Of a stretch of 64,000 nucleotides of DNA, positions 53,049-61,818 are shown piece by piece (position 1 is the first letter of the stretch; each line of letters opens with the position of its first letter). Location of the stretch: positions 480,891 through 544,890 of the forward strand of contig NZ_JADPJH010000033.1 in assembly GCF_023073315.1 (NCBI RefSeq). The letters run 5' to 3'. The DNA comes from Bradyrhizobium sp. 1 (lineage in GTDB: Bacteria > Pseudomonadota > Alphaproteobacteria > Rhizobiales > Xanthobacteraceae). The notes below the pieces were generated by a model. That model ran no database searches, was not told where the DNA came from, and was given only the letters and a program-made list of their open reading frames with translations. The position numbers and the translations under genes are program-made.

Positions 53049-54602
53049 TCAATTGCGGATGGGTGCGAACACCCGAGCCATATACGTGGAGACATCATGG
53101 GAAATACGCTGGCGCGAAGTGTCGCCCACGCCAGCAAGAACCTTCGCCAGTTCCTTCTTGAAGTCGAGTTGCATCGAGCGGGCAATCTGGATCCGCTGCG
53201 CCTGGGGCGATCCCGCGCCATGCATAGATTCGGTCAGATAGCCGACTGCGTTCCGGCCAAGTGTCATGTTCTCTACCAGCCGCAGGATTCGAATCCTGTC
53301 CTCAGTCGAGACCTCGGGGCGCCCCTTCAGATATTTCTCGATCAGGGGCCCCACCGTTTCGTGGCGCAGTTCGCGCTCGGACGGCAGAGTAACCATCAGT
53401 CCACCCGCGATATCCTGCGCAAGCCGGCCGATTTCGTAAGGAAAGCGCGTGACGTGGTGCTTGCATACGTTGGCAAGCATTTCGTCTGGAACGTAGGCCC
53501 CGGATTTCATCGCCATGCCCTGATGGCTCGCCGCGATTCCCGTGCCGTAGATCGTCTCGTTCAGATGGGTCATCTCGACGAGCTTGTCACGAATATGCGA
53601 GGCACGTTCGACGCCGTTGTAGTCGGCGATCGTCGCCGCAGCGCCGATCAGTACATCGCCGACACCTGTCTTGCAGACGTAGCTTCGGCGATGGTAGCAG
53701 GTGAATCGTTCGACTAGCGTAGACGCGAATTCGAACTCGCCGTCGAGAAAGACGTGCTCGGTTGGAATGAACACATCCTCGAAGATGATCATCGCTTCCT
53801 GGCCGGAGAACTGTGCGTTGCCGGCATCGACGTCCCCGCCCTCCGCACTACGACTGTCGCAGGATTGCCTCCCGTAGATGTAAGTGATGCCCTCGGCGTC
53901 CACGGGAATGGCGCCGACGATCGCATAGTCCTTGTCGGCGGCCTCCAACCGCATTGTCGGCATGATGATCAGCCAGTGCGAATTCAGGCAACCCGTTTGA
54001 TGGGCCTTGGCGCCGCTGACATAGACGCCCTCGGCCGTACGCCGCGTGACGTGAACGAACAGGTCTGGATCTGCCTGCTGAGACGGGGAGCGGCTCCGGT
54101 CTCCCTTCACGTCCGTCATGGCTCCGCCGACGACGAAATTCGCGCTCTGCATCCGCGCGAGAAAGGCCGTGAAGCGAGCGTGATAGCCGGTGCCGTACTT
54201 GCCATCCAGATCGTAGGTTATGGAGTGCAGCGAGTTGAGCGCGTCCATGCCGACACATCGTTGGAAGCAGGTGCCCGTCAGTTGGCCCAGGCGGCGCTGC
54301 ATCTTGTTCTGCATCACAAGATCGCGCTGGCTCTTGGAGATGTGAAGAAACCGGTTAATCCGTTCGCCGGTGGAGGGAGAGACCTCGGACGCCAATTCCG
54401 GATCTTCGTTCGCGAGATCGTAGGTCTGCGCGACCGCGTTGATCGAGGGCCGTATGATCGGATGATCGACGGGCTCTGCGACAGGGTCGCCCATCAGGTA
54501 GACCTTCAGTCTACGCCCCCTCAGGCTTTCGATATATTGTGCCCCGGAGCTAATTTTCATTGGGGACCGTGCCGTATCCAGGGCGACGAGTTCCTGATCC
54601 AT
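53049..54602 (-). CDS. 4-Hydroxybutyryl-CoA dehydratase (AbfD)-like flavoprotein
   Basis: A 517-aa member of the HpaB/AbfD flavoprotein fold. It carries the [4Fe-4S] ligands that mark dehydratases rather than hydroxylases: Cys112 and Cys116 (TCFQRCVGMDA), His304 and Cys310 (CYHRRSYVCKTGVGD). The catalytic Glu269 (GQEAMIIFEDVF), Tyr308 and Glu of TESMHGAGSPQAQ are also present. AbfD of Clostridium aminobutyricum has Cys99, Cys103, His292, Cys299, so the His-Cys spacing here is one shorter. The reaction would be 4-hydroxyacyl-CoA to 2-enoyl-CoA. The start has GGAGGT six bases upstream, so the frame extension to 54632 is not used. Confidence 0.8.
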   Translation of the reverse strand: MDQELVALDTARSPMKISSGAQYIESLRGRRLKVYLMGDPVAEPVDHPIIRPSINAVAQTYDLANEDPELASEVSPSTGERINRFLHISKSQRDLVMQNKMQRRLGQLTGTCFQRCVGMDALNSLHSITYDLDGKYGTGYHARFTAFLARMQSANFVVGGAMTDVKGDRSRSPSQQADPDLFVHVTRRTAEGVYVSGAKAHQTGCLNSHWLIIMPTMRLEAADKDYAIVGAIPVDAEGITYIYGRQSCDSRSAEGGDVDAGNAQFSGQEAMIIFEDVFIPTEHVFLDGEFEFASTLVERFTCYHRRSYVCKTGVGDVLIGAAATIADYNGVERASHIRDKLVEMTHLNETIYGTGIAASHQGMAMKSGAYVPDEMLANVCKHHVTRFPYEIGRLAQDIAGGLMVTLPSERELRHETVGPLIEKYLKGRPEVSTEDRIRILRLVENMTLGRNAVGYLTESMHGAGSPQAQRIQIARSMQLDFKKELAKVLAGVGDTSRQRISHDVSTYMARVFAPIRN

Positions 54603-54665
54603 CTCGATACCTCCGTTGGAGCGGCCCGTCATGCTTGCGCGTACGGGCCGCGATAAAGGTCCGCG

Positions 54666-55880
54666 TCAACCCTTCTTGACCAGCGGACAGGCACTGTCTT
54701 TCAGCGGGCGAAACGCCTCGTCGCCGGGGATCACTTCACGTAGCTTGTAGAAGTCCCATTCGCCCTTCGACTCCCACGGCTTCTTGACTTCGTACACGTA
54801 CATGTCGTGCACCATCCGACCGTCTTCGCGAATACGACCGTTCTTGGCAAAGAAGTCATTGATAGGTATTTCGCGCATCTTCTTCATCACTGCTTGCGCC
54901 TCGTCGGTACCGGCCGCTTCGACCGCCCGGAGGTAGTGCATGGTCGACGAATAGTCGCCGGCATCGCCCATGTGAGGCATCACTTTCATCTTTTCGAAGA
55001 ACCTCTTCGACCAGGCGCGCGTCTCGTCATCACGGTCCCAGTAGAAGGCATTGGTCAACACCAAGCCTTGTCCGACCGAAAGACCGAGAGCCTTGATGTC
55101 CGTCTCCCAGACCAGAAGGCCGGCCAGCGTCTGCTTTGGTTGAATTCCGAACTCCTGCGCCGATTTGATCGAGTTGACCAGCACATTGCCGGACCCGGCC
55201 AACGCGACCACCTGGGCTTTCGAGGACTGGGCCTGCAAAAGGAAGGAGGATTGATCGAATGAGTCAGGTGGATATCTGGTCGATCCGACGACTTCGCCAC
55301 CCATCGCCTTGACCACAGCCGAAGTGTCGGCTTCGAGAGCATGTCCGAAGGCGTAGTCCGCAGTTAGGAAGTACCAGGACTTTTTGCCTTCTTTCGCTAA
55401 CGCGGCTCCGGTTCCACGTGCGAGCGCATAAGTGTCGTAGGCATAGTGAACACTGTTCGGCGTGCACGCGTCGCCCGTAAGACGGGACGAGCCGGAACCA
55501 TTGATGATCGCTATCCGGTTCTTGTCCTTCGCAAGCCCGGAGACCGTGAGCGCGATCGACGAATTGATGAGATTGGCGATCATGTCGACTTTCTCAACGT
55601 CGAACCATTTACGCGCCAGCGCTGAAGCGGTGTCGGGCTTGTTTTGGTGATCGGCGACCACGACCTCGATCGGCCTCCCGAGGACCTTGCCGCCGAAATC
55701 GTCGACGGCCATCTTGATCGCAGTGACCGACCCTGGGCCGGATTCGTGCGAGAATTGTCCGGACATATCGGTCAAGACGCCGATCTTCACGACATCGTCC
55801 GACACTCCCTGCGCGCGAGCACCGGTGGCGATCATCAATGCCGCCGACGCGACCACCAAGCTTCCGATTTTCCGCCTCAT
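54666..55880 (-). CDS. ABC transporter substrate-binding protein (orphan)
   Basis: A 404-aa periplasmic receptor with signal peptide (IGSLVVASAALMIATGARA) and VVKIGVLTDMSGQFSHESG, of the Bradyrhizobium-rich Peripla_BP_6 subtype. ATG 55880 has GGGGAG upstream. No permease or ATPase gene lies nearby in this cluster, so it must borrow a Liv-type membrane complex. It is first in the leftward group receptor, AbfD-like, CoxG-like, and divergent from the HxlR regulator. Confidence 0.9.
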   Translation of the reverse strand: MRRKIGSLVVASAALMIATGARAQGVSDDVVKIGVLTDMSGQFSHESGPGSVTAIKMAVDDFGGKVLGRPIEVVVADHQNKPDTASALARKWFDVEKVDMIANLINSSIALTVSGLAKDKNRIAIINGSGSSRLTGDACTPNSVHYAYDTYALARGTGAALAKEGKKSWYFLTADYAFGHALEADTSAVVKAMGGEVVGSTRYPPDSFDQSSFLLQAQSSKAQVVALAGSGNVLVNSIKSAQEFGIQPKQTLAGLLVWETDIKALGLSVGQGLVLTNAFYWDRDDETRAWSKRFFEKMKVMPHMGDAGDYSSTMHYLRAVEAAGTDEAQAVMKKMREIPINDFFAKNGRIREDGRMVHDMYVYEVKKPWESKGEWDFYKLREVIPGDEAFRPLKDSACPLVKKG

Positions 55881-55932
55881 GTTCGTCTCCCCAGACGCTG
55901 GAATTGCAGTCAAATGCTGATTTTTATTACTA

Positions 55933-55968
55933 GCATAACTAGACTTTCTATACATGCATAACTAGACT
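55933..55968. promoter_or_regulatory. Tandem 13-bp direct repeats GCATAACTAGACT
   Basis: GCATAACTAGACT occurs at 55933-55945 and again at 55956-55968, starts 23 bases apart, in the AT-rich divergent promoter between the receptor and the double-HxlR gene. Two copies spaced about two helical turns suit a regulator with two DNA-binding domains. Confidence 0.6.
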
Positions 55969-56062
55969 GATATTTTCTGTGAGTCAATGACAGCATGTGC
56001 TAAATGTGACCAGCTTTCGAAGGCCTTCCGCAAGACGGCCGCCCCCGACTGGACCGTCCGCA

Positions 56063-57103
56063 ATGCCCGCCGCCGCCAAGATCTTCCCTCCGAAAACCAA
56101 AACCAGCGCGAAGCCTCCCGCGGCATCGAGCGGCGGAAAGGCGGTCAAGACCGAACGCAATTGCTCGGTCGCGCGTACGCTCGATATCGTCTCGGACGCT
56201 TGGGCCTTCCTCATCATCCGCGAAGCCTTCTTCGGCACACAGACCTTCGAGGCCTTCCGCTCGGCGCTCGGGATACCGCGGGCAACCCTGACCGACAGAT
56301 TGAGGAAGCTCACGCAGCTTGCGATATTCCGTCAAGTCGCGACCCGATCGTCTCAACGCAAGGAATATCGTCTGACCAAGATGGGCTTCGACCTTTACCC
56401 GAGCTTCATCGCGTTGATGCAGTTCGGCGACCGCTGGCTCTCCAACGGAAAGCCGCCGCCGCTCACGCTGGTGCATACACTTTGCGGCTGCGACAGCCAT
56501 CCGATCGTCAGCTGCTCGCGATGCGGAAAAAGCGTCGGCGCGCGCGACGCCGAATACCGAGATGGTCCCGGCGCAGGGAGAAGCGCCGCCAAAGAAGGTC
56601 GTAACACGCGGCGGGCGTCCGACAACAACCGGTTCCTGACGGGGCGACCGAGCTCGGTCTCCCGAGCGCTCGAGATCATCGGCGACAAATGGAGCTTCAT
56701 GGTCGTCCGTGAAGGATTTTTCGGCAACCGCCGCTACGACAAGATCCTCAACGAACTCGCGATCGCGCCGAATATCCTCACGGATCGGCTGAATCGTCTG
56801 GTCGGCAGCGGAGTGTTCCGGCGCAGGCAATACCAGAGCTCGCCCGAGCGGTTCGAATACCTGCTCACCGACATGGGTCTGGAGCTCTACGGTCCTTTCA
56901 TCGCCATGCTGCGATGGGGGGATCGTTGGCTTTCGAAGGGGAAGCCGCCGCTTATACTCACTCACATCAAGTGCGGCCAGGACTTCGAGCCCGTCGTCGA
57001 CTGCAACCGGTGCAACAGCCCGATCACCGCCGCCGACATGCGGTATCGTCTCGCCTACGACCCCAAATCCTTCGGGGCGCTCGGCCCGCGATCCGTTGAG
57101 TGA
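56063..57103 (+). CDS. Tandem HxlR-type transcriptional regulator
   Basis: A 346-aa protein made of two HxlR winged-helix domains in series. Repeat 1 is CSVARTLDIVSDAWAFLIIR, and repeat 2 is SSVSRALEIIGDKWSFMVVR. Each is followed by a Cys-rich tail (CGCDSHPIVSCSRCGK and CGQDFEPVVDCNRCN), suggesting a small metal-binding ribbon per repeat. HxlR proteins normally act as homodimers of about 110-150 aa, so this chain is a covalent dimer. ATG 56063 is preferred, and GTG 55997 is possible. It is divergent from the receptor/AbfD-like operon, with tandem repeats between, and likely controls the second cluster. Confidence 0.85.
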   Translation: MPAAAKIFPPKTKTSAKPPAASSGGKAVKTERNCSVARTLDIVSDAWAFLIIREAFFGTQTFEAFRSALGIPRATLTDRLRKLTQLAIFRQVATRSSQRKEYRLTKMGFDLYPSFIALMQFGDRWLSNGKPPPLTLVHTLCGCDSHPIVSCSRCGKSVGARDAEYRDGPGAGRSAAKEGRNTRRASDNNRFLTGRPSSVSRALEIIGDKWSFMVVREGFFGNRRYDKILNELAIAPNILTDRLNRLVGSGVFRRRQYQSSPERFEYLLTDMGLELYGPFIAMLRWGDRWLSKGKPPLILTHIKCGQDFEPVVDCNRCNSPITAADMRYRLAYDPKSFGALGPRSVE

Positions 57104-57118
57104 CCGCGCGGGCACCTC

Positions 57119-58663
57119 TCAGGCCTGATGTCCGAGCGCTTCGACGAGCTTGAACCGCATGATTTTGCCGGATCCCGTGCGCGGAATCTCGTCGACGAGA
57201 TGCGTAGCTTCCGGGATTTTGTATGCGGAAAGATGCGACCTGCAATGGTCCAGAAGCGCGGCAATATCGAGGGCGCCGTCCTTCGCGACCACGAAGAGGC
57301 ACGGTACTTCGCCGAGGGTCGCGTGCTTGAGACTCACAACAGCGCAGTCTTTGACTTGCGGATACTTAACGACGACTTCCTCGATCTCGGCTGGCGCAAT
57401 GTTCTGACCGCCGCGGATGATGAGCTCCTTGATGCGGCCCGTGATCGTCAGGTAGCCCGAGGGATCGGATTTCGCGAGATCGCCCGTATGATACCAACCC
57501 TTGCGCAGTGCCGACGCCGTTTCCGCAGGCTTATTGTGGTAACCGTGCATGAGGTTCGGGCCGCGGACGATCAGTTCGCCCTCCTCGCCGATCGGGACGT
57601 CCTCCAGCGAGGACGGATCGACGATACGGACCGCGAGTCCCGGCACCGGGAGCCCGCAAGATCCCATCGGCCTGCCGCCGCGCAGCCAGTTCATGGTCAC
57701 CATCGTTGACGTTTCGGTGATCCCGTATCCGTCGAGGAGTCGCGTCTTGAAACGATCCTCGAACGCCTTGTTCAGCGTCGCCGGCATGATGGCGCCTGCC
57801 GAGATGCAAAGGCGGACGGTCCCAAGCTGCTCGACACCGGCCTCCTGCGCGCGCAGCAAGAGATAGTGAAACATCGTGGGCACGCCCGGCATAACCGAAT
57901 ATTTGCCGGTTTGTAGCAGATCAATCGCTTGCTGCGGCGAGAACCGCTCCATGATGTGCTCGCTGGCGCCAACCGCAAGGACGCCCAGTACCGATAGGTT
58001 GAGACCGTAGGAATGGAAAAGTGGAAGCGGCGAGAGGATGACGTCTTCGCTCGTCAATTCGGCGATTGGTGCCCAGCATGCTGCCGAGATCCAAAGCATG
58101 CCGCGGATCGACAGCAACACGCCTTTCGCCCGTCCCGTAGTACCTGAAGTGTAGATGATGAACGAGGACCGATCGATGTCGTCCGGATCGAGCGCCGTCG
58201 CGCCGGAGGTCTCTGCCAGCTTGTCCAACGATAATCCGGTCGCTTCGCCCCCCTCGCCGGCGAAAATGACCCTTGGAGAGATGGAAGCCTCAAGGCTGAT
58301 CCTCCCCAGGAGCTCCCTTCGTGCGCACGTGGTGAAGACGACGCCGCAGTCGGCGTCGGCAAGACGGTAACTGACCTCGCCCTCGGCGGCGTCGAAGCTG
58401 ATCGGCACCACGATCGCGCCCGCGCGCAGCGCGCCGAAACAGGCTTCGATCCAATCAACCCCGTTCGGCAGATATATCGCAAGCCTATCACCTTCTTTCA
58501 GGCCGGCATCGGTCAGGTTCGCCGCGATCGACGCGGTGCGATCGGCGAGCTGCGCATAGGTGACTGATCGGGCCGCATCCCAATACGCCACCTGATCCGG
58601 TCGATTCTTCGCATGACGCTCGAGAAGCGCCGCTATCGGCGCGATCAGATCAACGTGCAGCAT
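57119..58663 (-). CDS. Acyl-CoA synthetase (AMP-forming)
   Basis: A 514-aa ANL ligase with IYTSGTTGRAKGVLL, hinge ITGRIKELIIRGGQNIAPAE and catalytic Lys in GSGKIMRFKLVE. It lies 12 bases after the SDR gene and is the last gene of the molybdenum-hydroxylase operon. I infer that it activates the acid (possibly a 4-hydroxy acid) that the AbfD-like enzyme dehydrates. Confidence 0.9.
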   Translation of the reverse strand: MLHVDLIAPIAALLERHAKNRPDQVAYWDAARSVTYAQLADRTASIAANLTDAGLKEGDRLAIYLPNGVDWIEACFGALRAGAIVVPISFDAAEGEVSYRLADADCGVVFTTCARRELLGRISLEASISPRVIFAGEGGEATGLSLDKLAETSGATALDPDDIDRSSFIIYTSGTTGRAKGVLLSIRGMLWISAACWAPIAELTSEDVILSPLPLFHSYGLNLSVLGVLAVGASEHIMERFSPQQAIDLLQTGKYSVMPGVPTMFHYLLLRAQEAGVEQLGTVRLCISAGAIMPATLNKAFEDRFKTRLLDGYGITETSTMVTMNWLRGGRPMGSCGLPVPGLAVRIVDPSSLEDVPIGEEGELIVRGPNLMHGYHNKPAETASALRKGWYHTGDLAKSDPSGYLTITGRIKELIIRGGQNIAPAEIEEVVVKYPQVKDCAVVSLKHATLGEVPCLFVVAKDGALDIAALLDHCRSHLSAYKIPEATHLVDEIPRTGSGKIMRFKLVEALGHQA

Positions 58664-58675
58664 CTCCCCCTCCCA

Positions 58676-59425
58676 TCAAACCATCGAATATCCGCCGTTT
58701 ACGCTGATCACCTGGCCGGTGATCCAGCTGCCGGCTTCAGAGGCGAGCAACGCGACCAAGGGAGCGACGTCCGACGGCAGACCCAGCCGTCGGATGGCGT
58801 AGGCCTTTACCAGCTTGTCGCGATTGGCATCCACCCAGGTCTTGTCGTGCGCGGTTTCGATCAGGCCGAGCGAAATCGAATTCGCGGTGACGCCCGAACG
58901 GCCCCACTCGCGCGCGAGCGACTTCATGAGGGCGATGGTGCCGGCGCGCGCGGCAGCGGCGAGCGCGAGACCGGACTCACCGACCCGCGAGGAGTCACCC
59001 ATGATCGAAATGATTCGACCGTGGCCCGAGACCTCCAATAGCGGCCCTGCGCTGTGGGAACAGTTGAGAGCGCCGTACAGGCAGGTGTCGATCTGCTTCT
59101 TCCATTCCTCCGGCGTGCTTTCGCTGAACTTCTTTCGGAACACTAGACCAGCGTTATTGACGAGAATATCGAGTCCGCCGAAATCGGTCTTGATGTCCGC
59201 GACCATCTTCTTGACTACGTCTGCGTTCGCGATATCGGCCTGGTAGGCTTTTGCCTTGCCAGCAGCCTTCTGTATCTCTGCGACGACGCCTTCGGCCTCG
59301 GCCTTCGAACTGTGATAGTTGACCGCGACCGCCGCGCCGCGCTCCGCCAGCATCCTGCAGATCGCGGCGCCGACGTCGCGGCCGCCTCCCGTCACCAGCG
59401 CAGTACGTCCTCTGAGATCGGTCAT
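58676..59425 (-). CDS. SDR-fold protein lacking the catalytic Tyr-Lys pair
   Basis: A 249-aa SDR fold with cofactor motif TGGGRDVG and NNAG, and closing WITGQVISVNGGYSMV. Where active members have YxxxK before AGTIALMKSLA, this protein reads LALAAAARAGT, so Tyr is Ala and Lys is Arg. The catalytic Ser region reads IISIMGDSSRVG. It may be a non-oxidoreductase or a structural partner. The ATG at 59425 overlaps the molybdenum-subunit stop (ATGA). The frame extension to 59845 is antisense-like noise. Confidence 0.85.
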   Translation of the reverse strand: MTDLRGRTALVTGGGRDVGAAICRMLAERGAAVAVNYHSSKAEAEGVVAEIQKAAGKAKAYQADIANADVVKKMVADIKTDFGGLDILVNNAGLVFRKKFSESTPEEWKKQIDTCLYGALNCSHSAGPLLEVSGHGRIISIMGDSSRVGESGLALAAAARAGTIALMKSLAREWGRSGVTANSISLGLIETAHDKTWVDANRDKLVKAYAIRRLGLPSDVAPLVALLASEAGSWITGQVISVNGGYSMV

Positions 59426-61818
59426 GATTTTTCCTTTGCTTTGAGCTTCGCGTTCTGAATGAGCCTGAAGATGCGTTCCGGCGTCATCGGAAGGATCGAG
59501 ACGTCGATGTCGAAGGGCGATAGCGCGTCGGCGATGGCGTTGGCGATCGCCGCCGGTGCTCCGATGGTGCCGCCTTCGCCCATGCCACGAAATCCGCCGG
59601 CCACCGCTGATTCGCTTTCCACATGGACGACATCCATCAACGGCACTTCGGGTGCGGATGGAATCACGTAGTCGACGAGGCTGGCGCTGAGGAGTTGACC
59701 GTCGTCGTCGTAGATCAGTTCCTCGAAGAGTGCCGCCCCGATGCCTTGCGCCACGCCACCATGCACCTGGCCGTCGACGATCATGGGGTTGATGATACGG
59801 CCGCAGTCCTCGGCAACAACGAACTTGTGGATCTTCACGAAACACGTTGCGGGATCGATCTCGACTGCGGCGATATGTGTCGCCGCCGCCGTAGTTCCGT
59901 TGATCGGATCGTAAGTATAGGTCGCGGTCAATTCTTCCCGGGCGTCGACCGGCAGTGTCTTCATGTCTGAATAAACGGCCTTGGCGATCTGCTTGAAAGT
60001 CACCGATCTGTCGGTACCGAGTACGGCTACCTTTCCGTCAGTCACCTCGAGGTCTTCCGTGCTGGCTTCGAGGAGATGCGATGCGACCCGCCGAAGCTTC
60101 GCCTGCAGTATGGCGGATGCGTGCTTCGCAGCGCCACCGCCAAGCACCGCGCTGCGGCTCGCGTAGGTACCCGTGGACATCGGCACCTCGTCGCTGTCGC
60201 CCTGAACGACGCGGATGTCCTCGAAGCGTGCACCGAGATCGTCGGCGATGATCTGCCCCAAGGTCGTCTCAAGCCCTTGACCGTGGGAGGCGACGCCGAA
60301 CGCCGCTGTAATGGCGCCCGTGGAATCTATCGTGATCTTCGCGGTTTCCGAGCCAGTGTTGATCGGCATACCGGGCGCTACCGCTATCCGCGACCCGATG
60401 CCGGTCAATTCCGCGTAGGAGGCGATACCGATCCCGAATAGCCGCCCGCTTTCACGGGCGTGGGCTTGGTGCTTGCGAAGCTGCACATAGCCCGCCGCTT
60501 CGGCGGCGGCATCGAGGCATTCGATGAACCCGGTCTTGTCCCAGATTATCCCGGAAGCGATGCGGTACGGAAATTCTTCAGCCCGCACCAAGTTGCGGCG
60601 TCTGATCTCGAGCGGATCGATGCCGAGCGCCTTCGCGCCCATATCCATCAATCGTTCGCAGACGAAGGTCGAAACGGGTCGACCGACGCCTCGATAAGGG
60701 CCGGTTGGTGGCTTGCACGTCGCGACTCCACGAACCGCACCGCGATAGGACTGTATCTTGTAGGGGCCAGGCAGGAAGCTGACGACCTGAACCGGCTCCA
60801 GCCCACATGTCCATGGATAGATCGAAAAGGCGCCTACGTCCCCGATCACGTCGGCCTGGAGCGTCGTGGCCGTGCCGTTCGCGTCGAACCCCATTTCGGC
60901 GTCGACGATCTCCGAAAAGGCCTGGCTGCTGCTGCTGATGTCCTCAAGCCGGTCGGCCGTCCATTTGATCGATCGGCGCAGCCTGCGCGCGGCAATGCAG
61001 ATCAGGAGTTCTTCCGGGTACAGGGAGCCCTTGGAGCCGAAGCTGCCGCCGACGTCCGGCGCGACCACCCGCAGGCGGTGTCCTGGAAGGGAAAGCGATT
61101 CCGAAATTGCGTCGCGTATGATACCGGGAATGTTGGACGACGTGTAAAGAGTGAGTGCGTCCCTTCGCTTTTCGTATTCCGCGGTATAGCTGCGCGGCTC
61201 CATCGCAAGCGGCGCCTTGCGCGTCATTTCGAAGCGTCCGCCGACTCTCACCGCCGCGGCCGCCATGTCCTTTCCGACGTCCCCCTTCTTGAATTCGCGG
61301 GCAATCAGAACGTTGGTCCCCGCCTCTTCGTGAAGCAGCGGCGCGTCTTCGGCAACCGCTAGTTCAGCGCGCGCGATCGGCTTCAGTGGCTCGTAGTCTA
61401 CTTCGATCAATTCGAGCGCGTCCTCCGCGAGGTAGCGGGAGGTGGCGACAATGGCGGCAATGGCCTCCCCGACATAGCGTACCTTCCCGGAGGCGAGAGG
61501 AAGAATGGGGGTCGCGTAGTAATTCGCCATCCGCGAAAACGGAATGACCGGCTTGAAGTCATCGACGATCTCTTCCGCGGTGAGCACCGCGACGACACCT
61601 GCAGCTTCCGAGGCGGCCGTCGTATCAATCCGGGTGATCTTGGCGTGCGGCTGTCCGCTGCGCAGAAATGCGAGATGCAGCGGCCGGTCTGGCATTCGGT
61701 CGGCGGTGTATTCGCCGCTACCGGTGAGCAGGCGCGGATCCTCGGTACGCCGGATCGGTGCACCGACGTTCTTCGGCCGCAGCACGTCGGATCGGTTCGC
61801 CGGGCGATCGCTATTCAT
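59422..61818 (-). CDS. Xanthine dehydrogenase-family molybdopterin-binding subunit (CoxL-like, form II type)
   Basis: A 798-aa large subunit of a molybdenum hydroxylase. N-terminal domain VGAPIRRTEDPRLLTGSGEY; Mo-site blocks DVGGSFGSKGSLYPEE, GPYRGVGRPVSTFVCERL, SHGQGLETTLGQI and the C-terminal RGMGEGGTIGAPAAIANAI containing the proton-abstracting Glu. It lacks the CO-specific loop VAYRCSFR, so it is not a true CO dehydrogenase. It hydroxylates a carbon of an aromatic or heterocyclic substrate or an aldehyde. ATG 61818 (GGAG six bases upstream) overlaps the hydrolase stop, and 61824 is also possible. Confidence 0.9.
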   Translation of the reverse strand: MNSDRPANRSDVLRPKNVGAPIRRTEDPRLLTGSGEYTADRMPDRPLHLAFLRSGQPHAKITRIDTTAASEAAGVVAVLTAEEIVDDFKPVIPFSRMANYYATPILPLASGKVRYVGEAIAAIVATSRYLAEDALELIEVDYEPLKPIARAELAVAEDAPLLHEEAGTNVLIAREFKKGDVGKDMAAAAVRVGGRFEMTRKAPLAMEPRSYTAEYEKRRDALTLYTSSNIPGIIRDAISESLSLPGHRLRVVAPDVGGSFGSKGSLYPEELLICIAARRLRRSIKWTADRLEDISSSSQAFSEIVDAEMGFDANGTATTLQADVIGDVGAFSIYPWTCGLEPVQVVSFLPGPYKIQSYRGAVRGVATCKPPTGPYRGVGRPVSTFVCERLMDMGAKALGIDPLEIRRRNLVRAEEFPYRIASGIIWDKTGFIECLDAAAEAAGYVQLRKHQAHARESGRLFGIGIASYAELTGIGSRIAVAPGMPINTGSETAKITIDSTGAITAAFGVASHGQGLETTLGQIIADDLGARFEDIRVVQGDSDEVPMSTGTYASRSAVLGGGAAKHASAILQAKLRRVASHLLEASTEDLEVTDGKVAVLGTDRSVTFKQIAKAVYSDMKTLPVDAREELTATYTYDPINGTTAAATHIAAVEIDPATCFVKIHKFVVAEDCGRIINPMIVDGQVHGGVAQGIGAALFEELIYDDDGQLLSASLVDYVIPSAPEVPLMDVVHVESESAVAGGFRGMGEGGTIGAPAAIANAIADALSPFDIDVSILPMTPERIFRLIQNAKLKAKEKS

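Noticed and set aside
53049-54602. 4-hydroxyphenylacetate 3-monooxygenase (HpaB)
   Set aside because: HpaB has no iron-sulfur ligands. This protein has the Cys/Cys/His/Cys set and AbfD-specific blocks throughout.
53754-54656. 300-aa forward frame opposite the AbfD-like gene
   Set aside because: It is a codon-position shadow, and the reverse strand has strong family motifs.
56000-57115. 371-aa reverse frame opposite the HxlR gene
   Set aside because: It is a mirror frame of a high-GC gene. The forward strand has two clear HxlR domains.
59426-59845. Long frame upstream of the SDR-fold gene
   Set aside because: It lies wholly inside the molybdenum-subunit gene. The SDR starts at the ATGA overlap.
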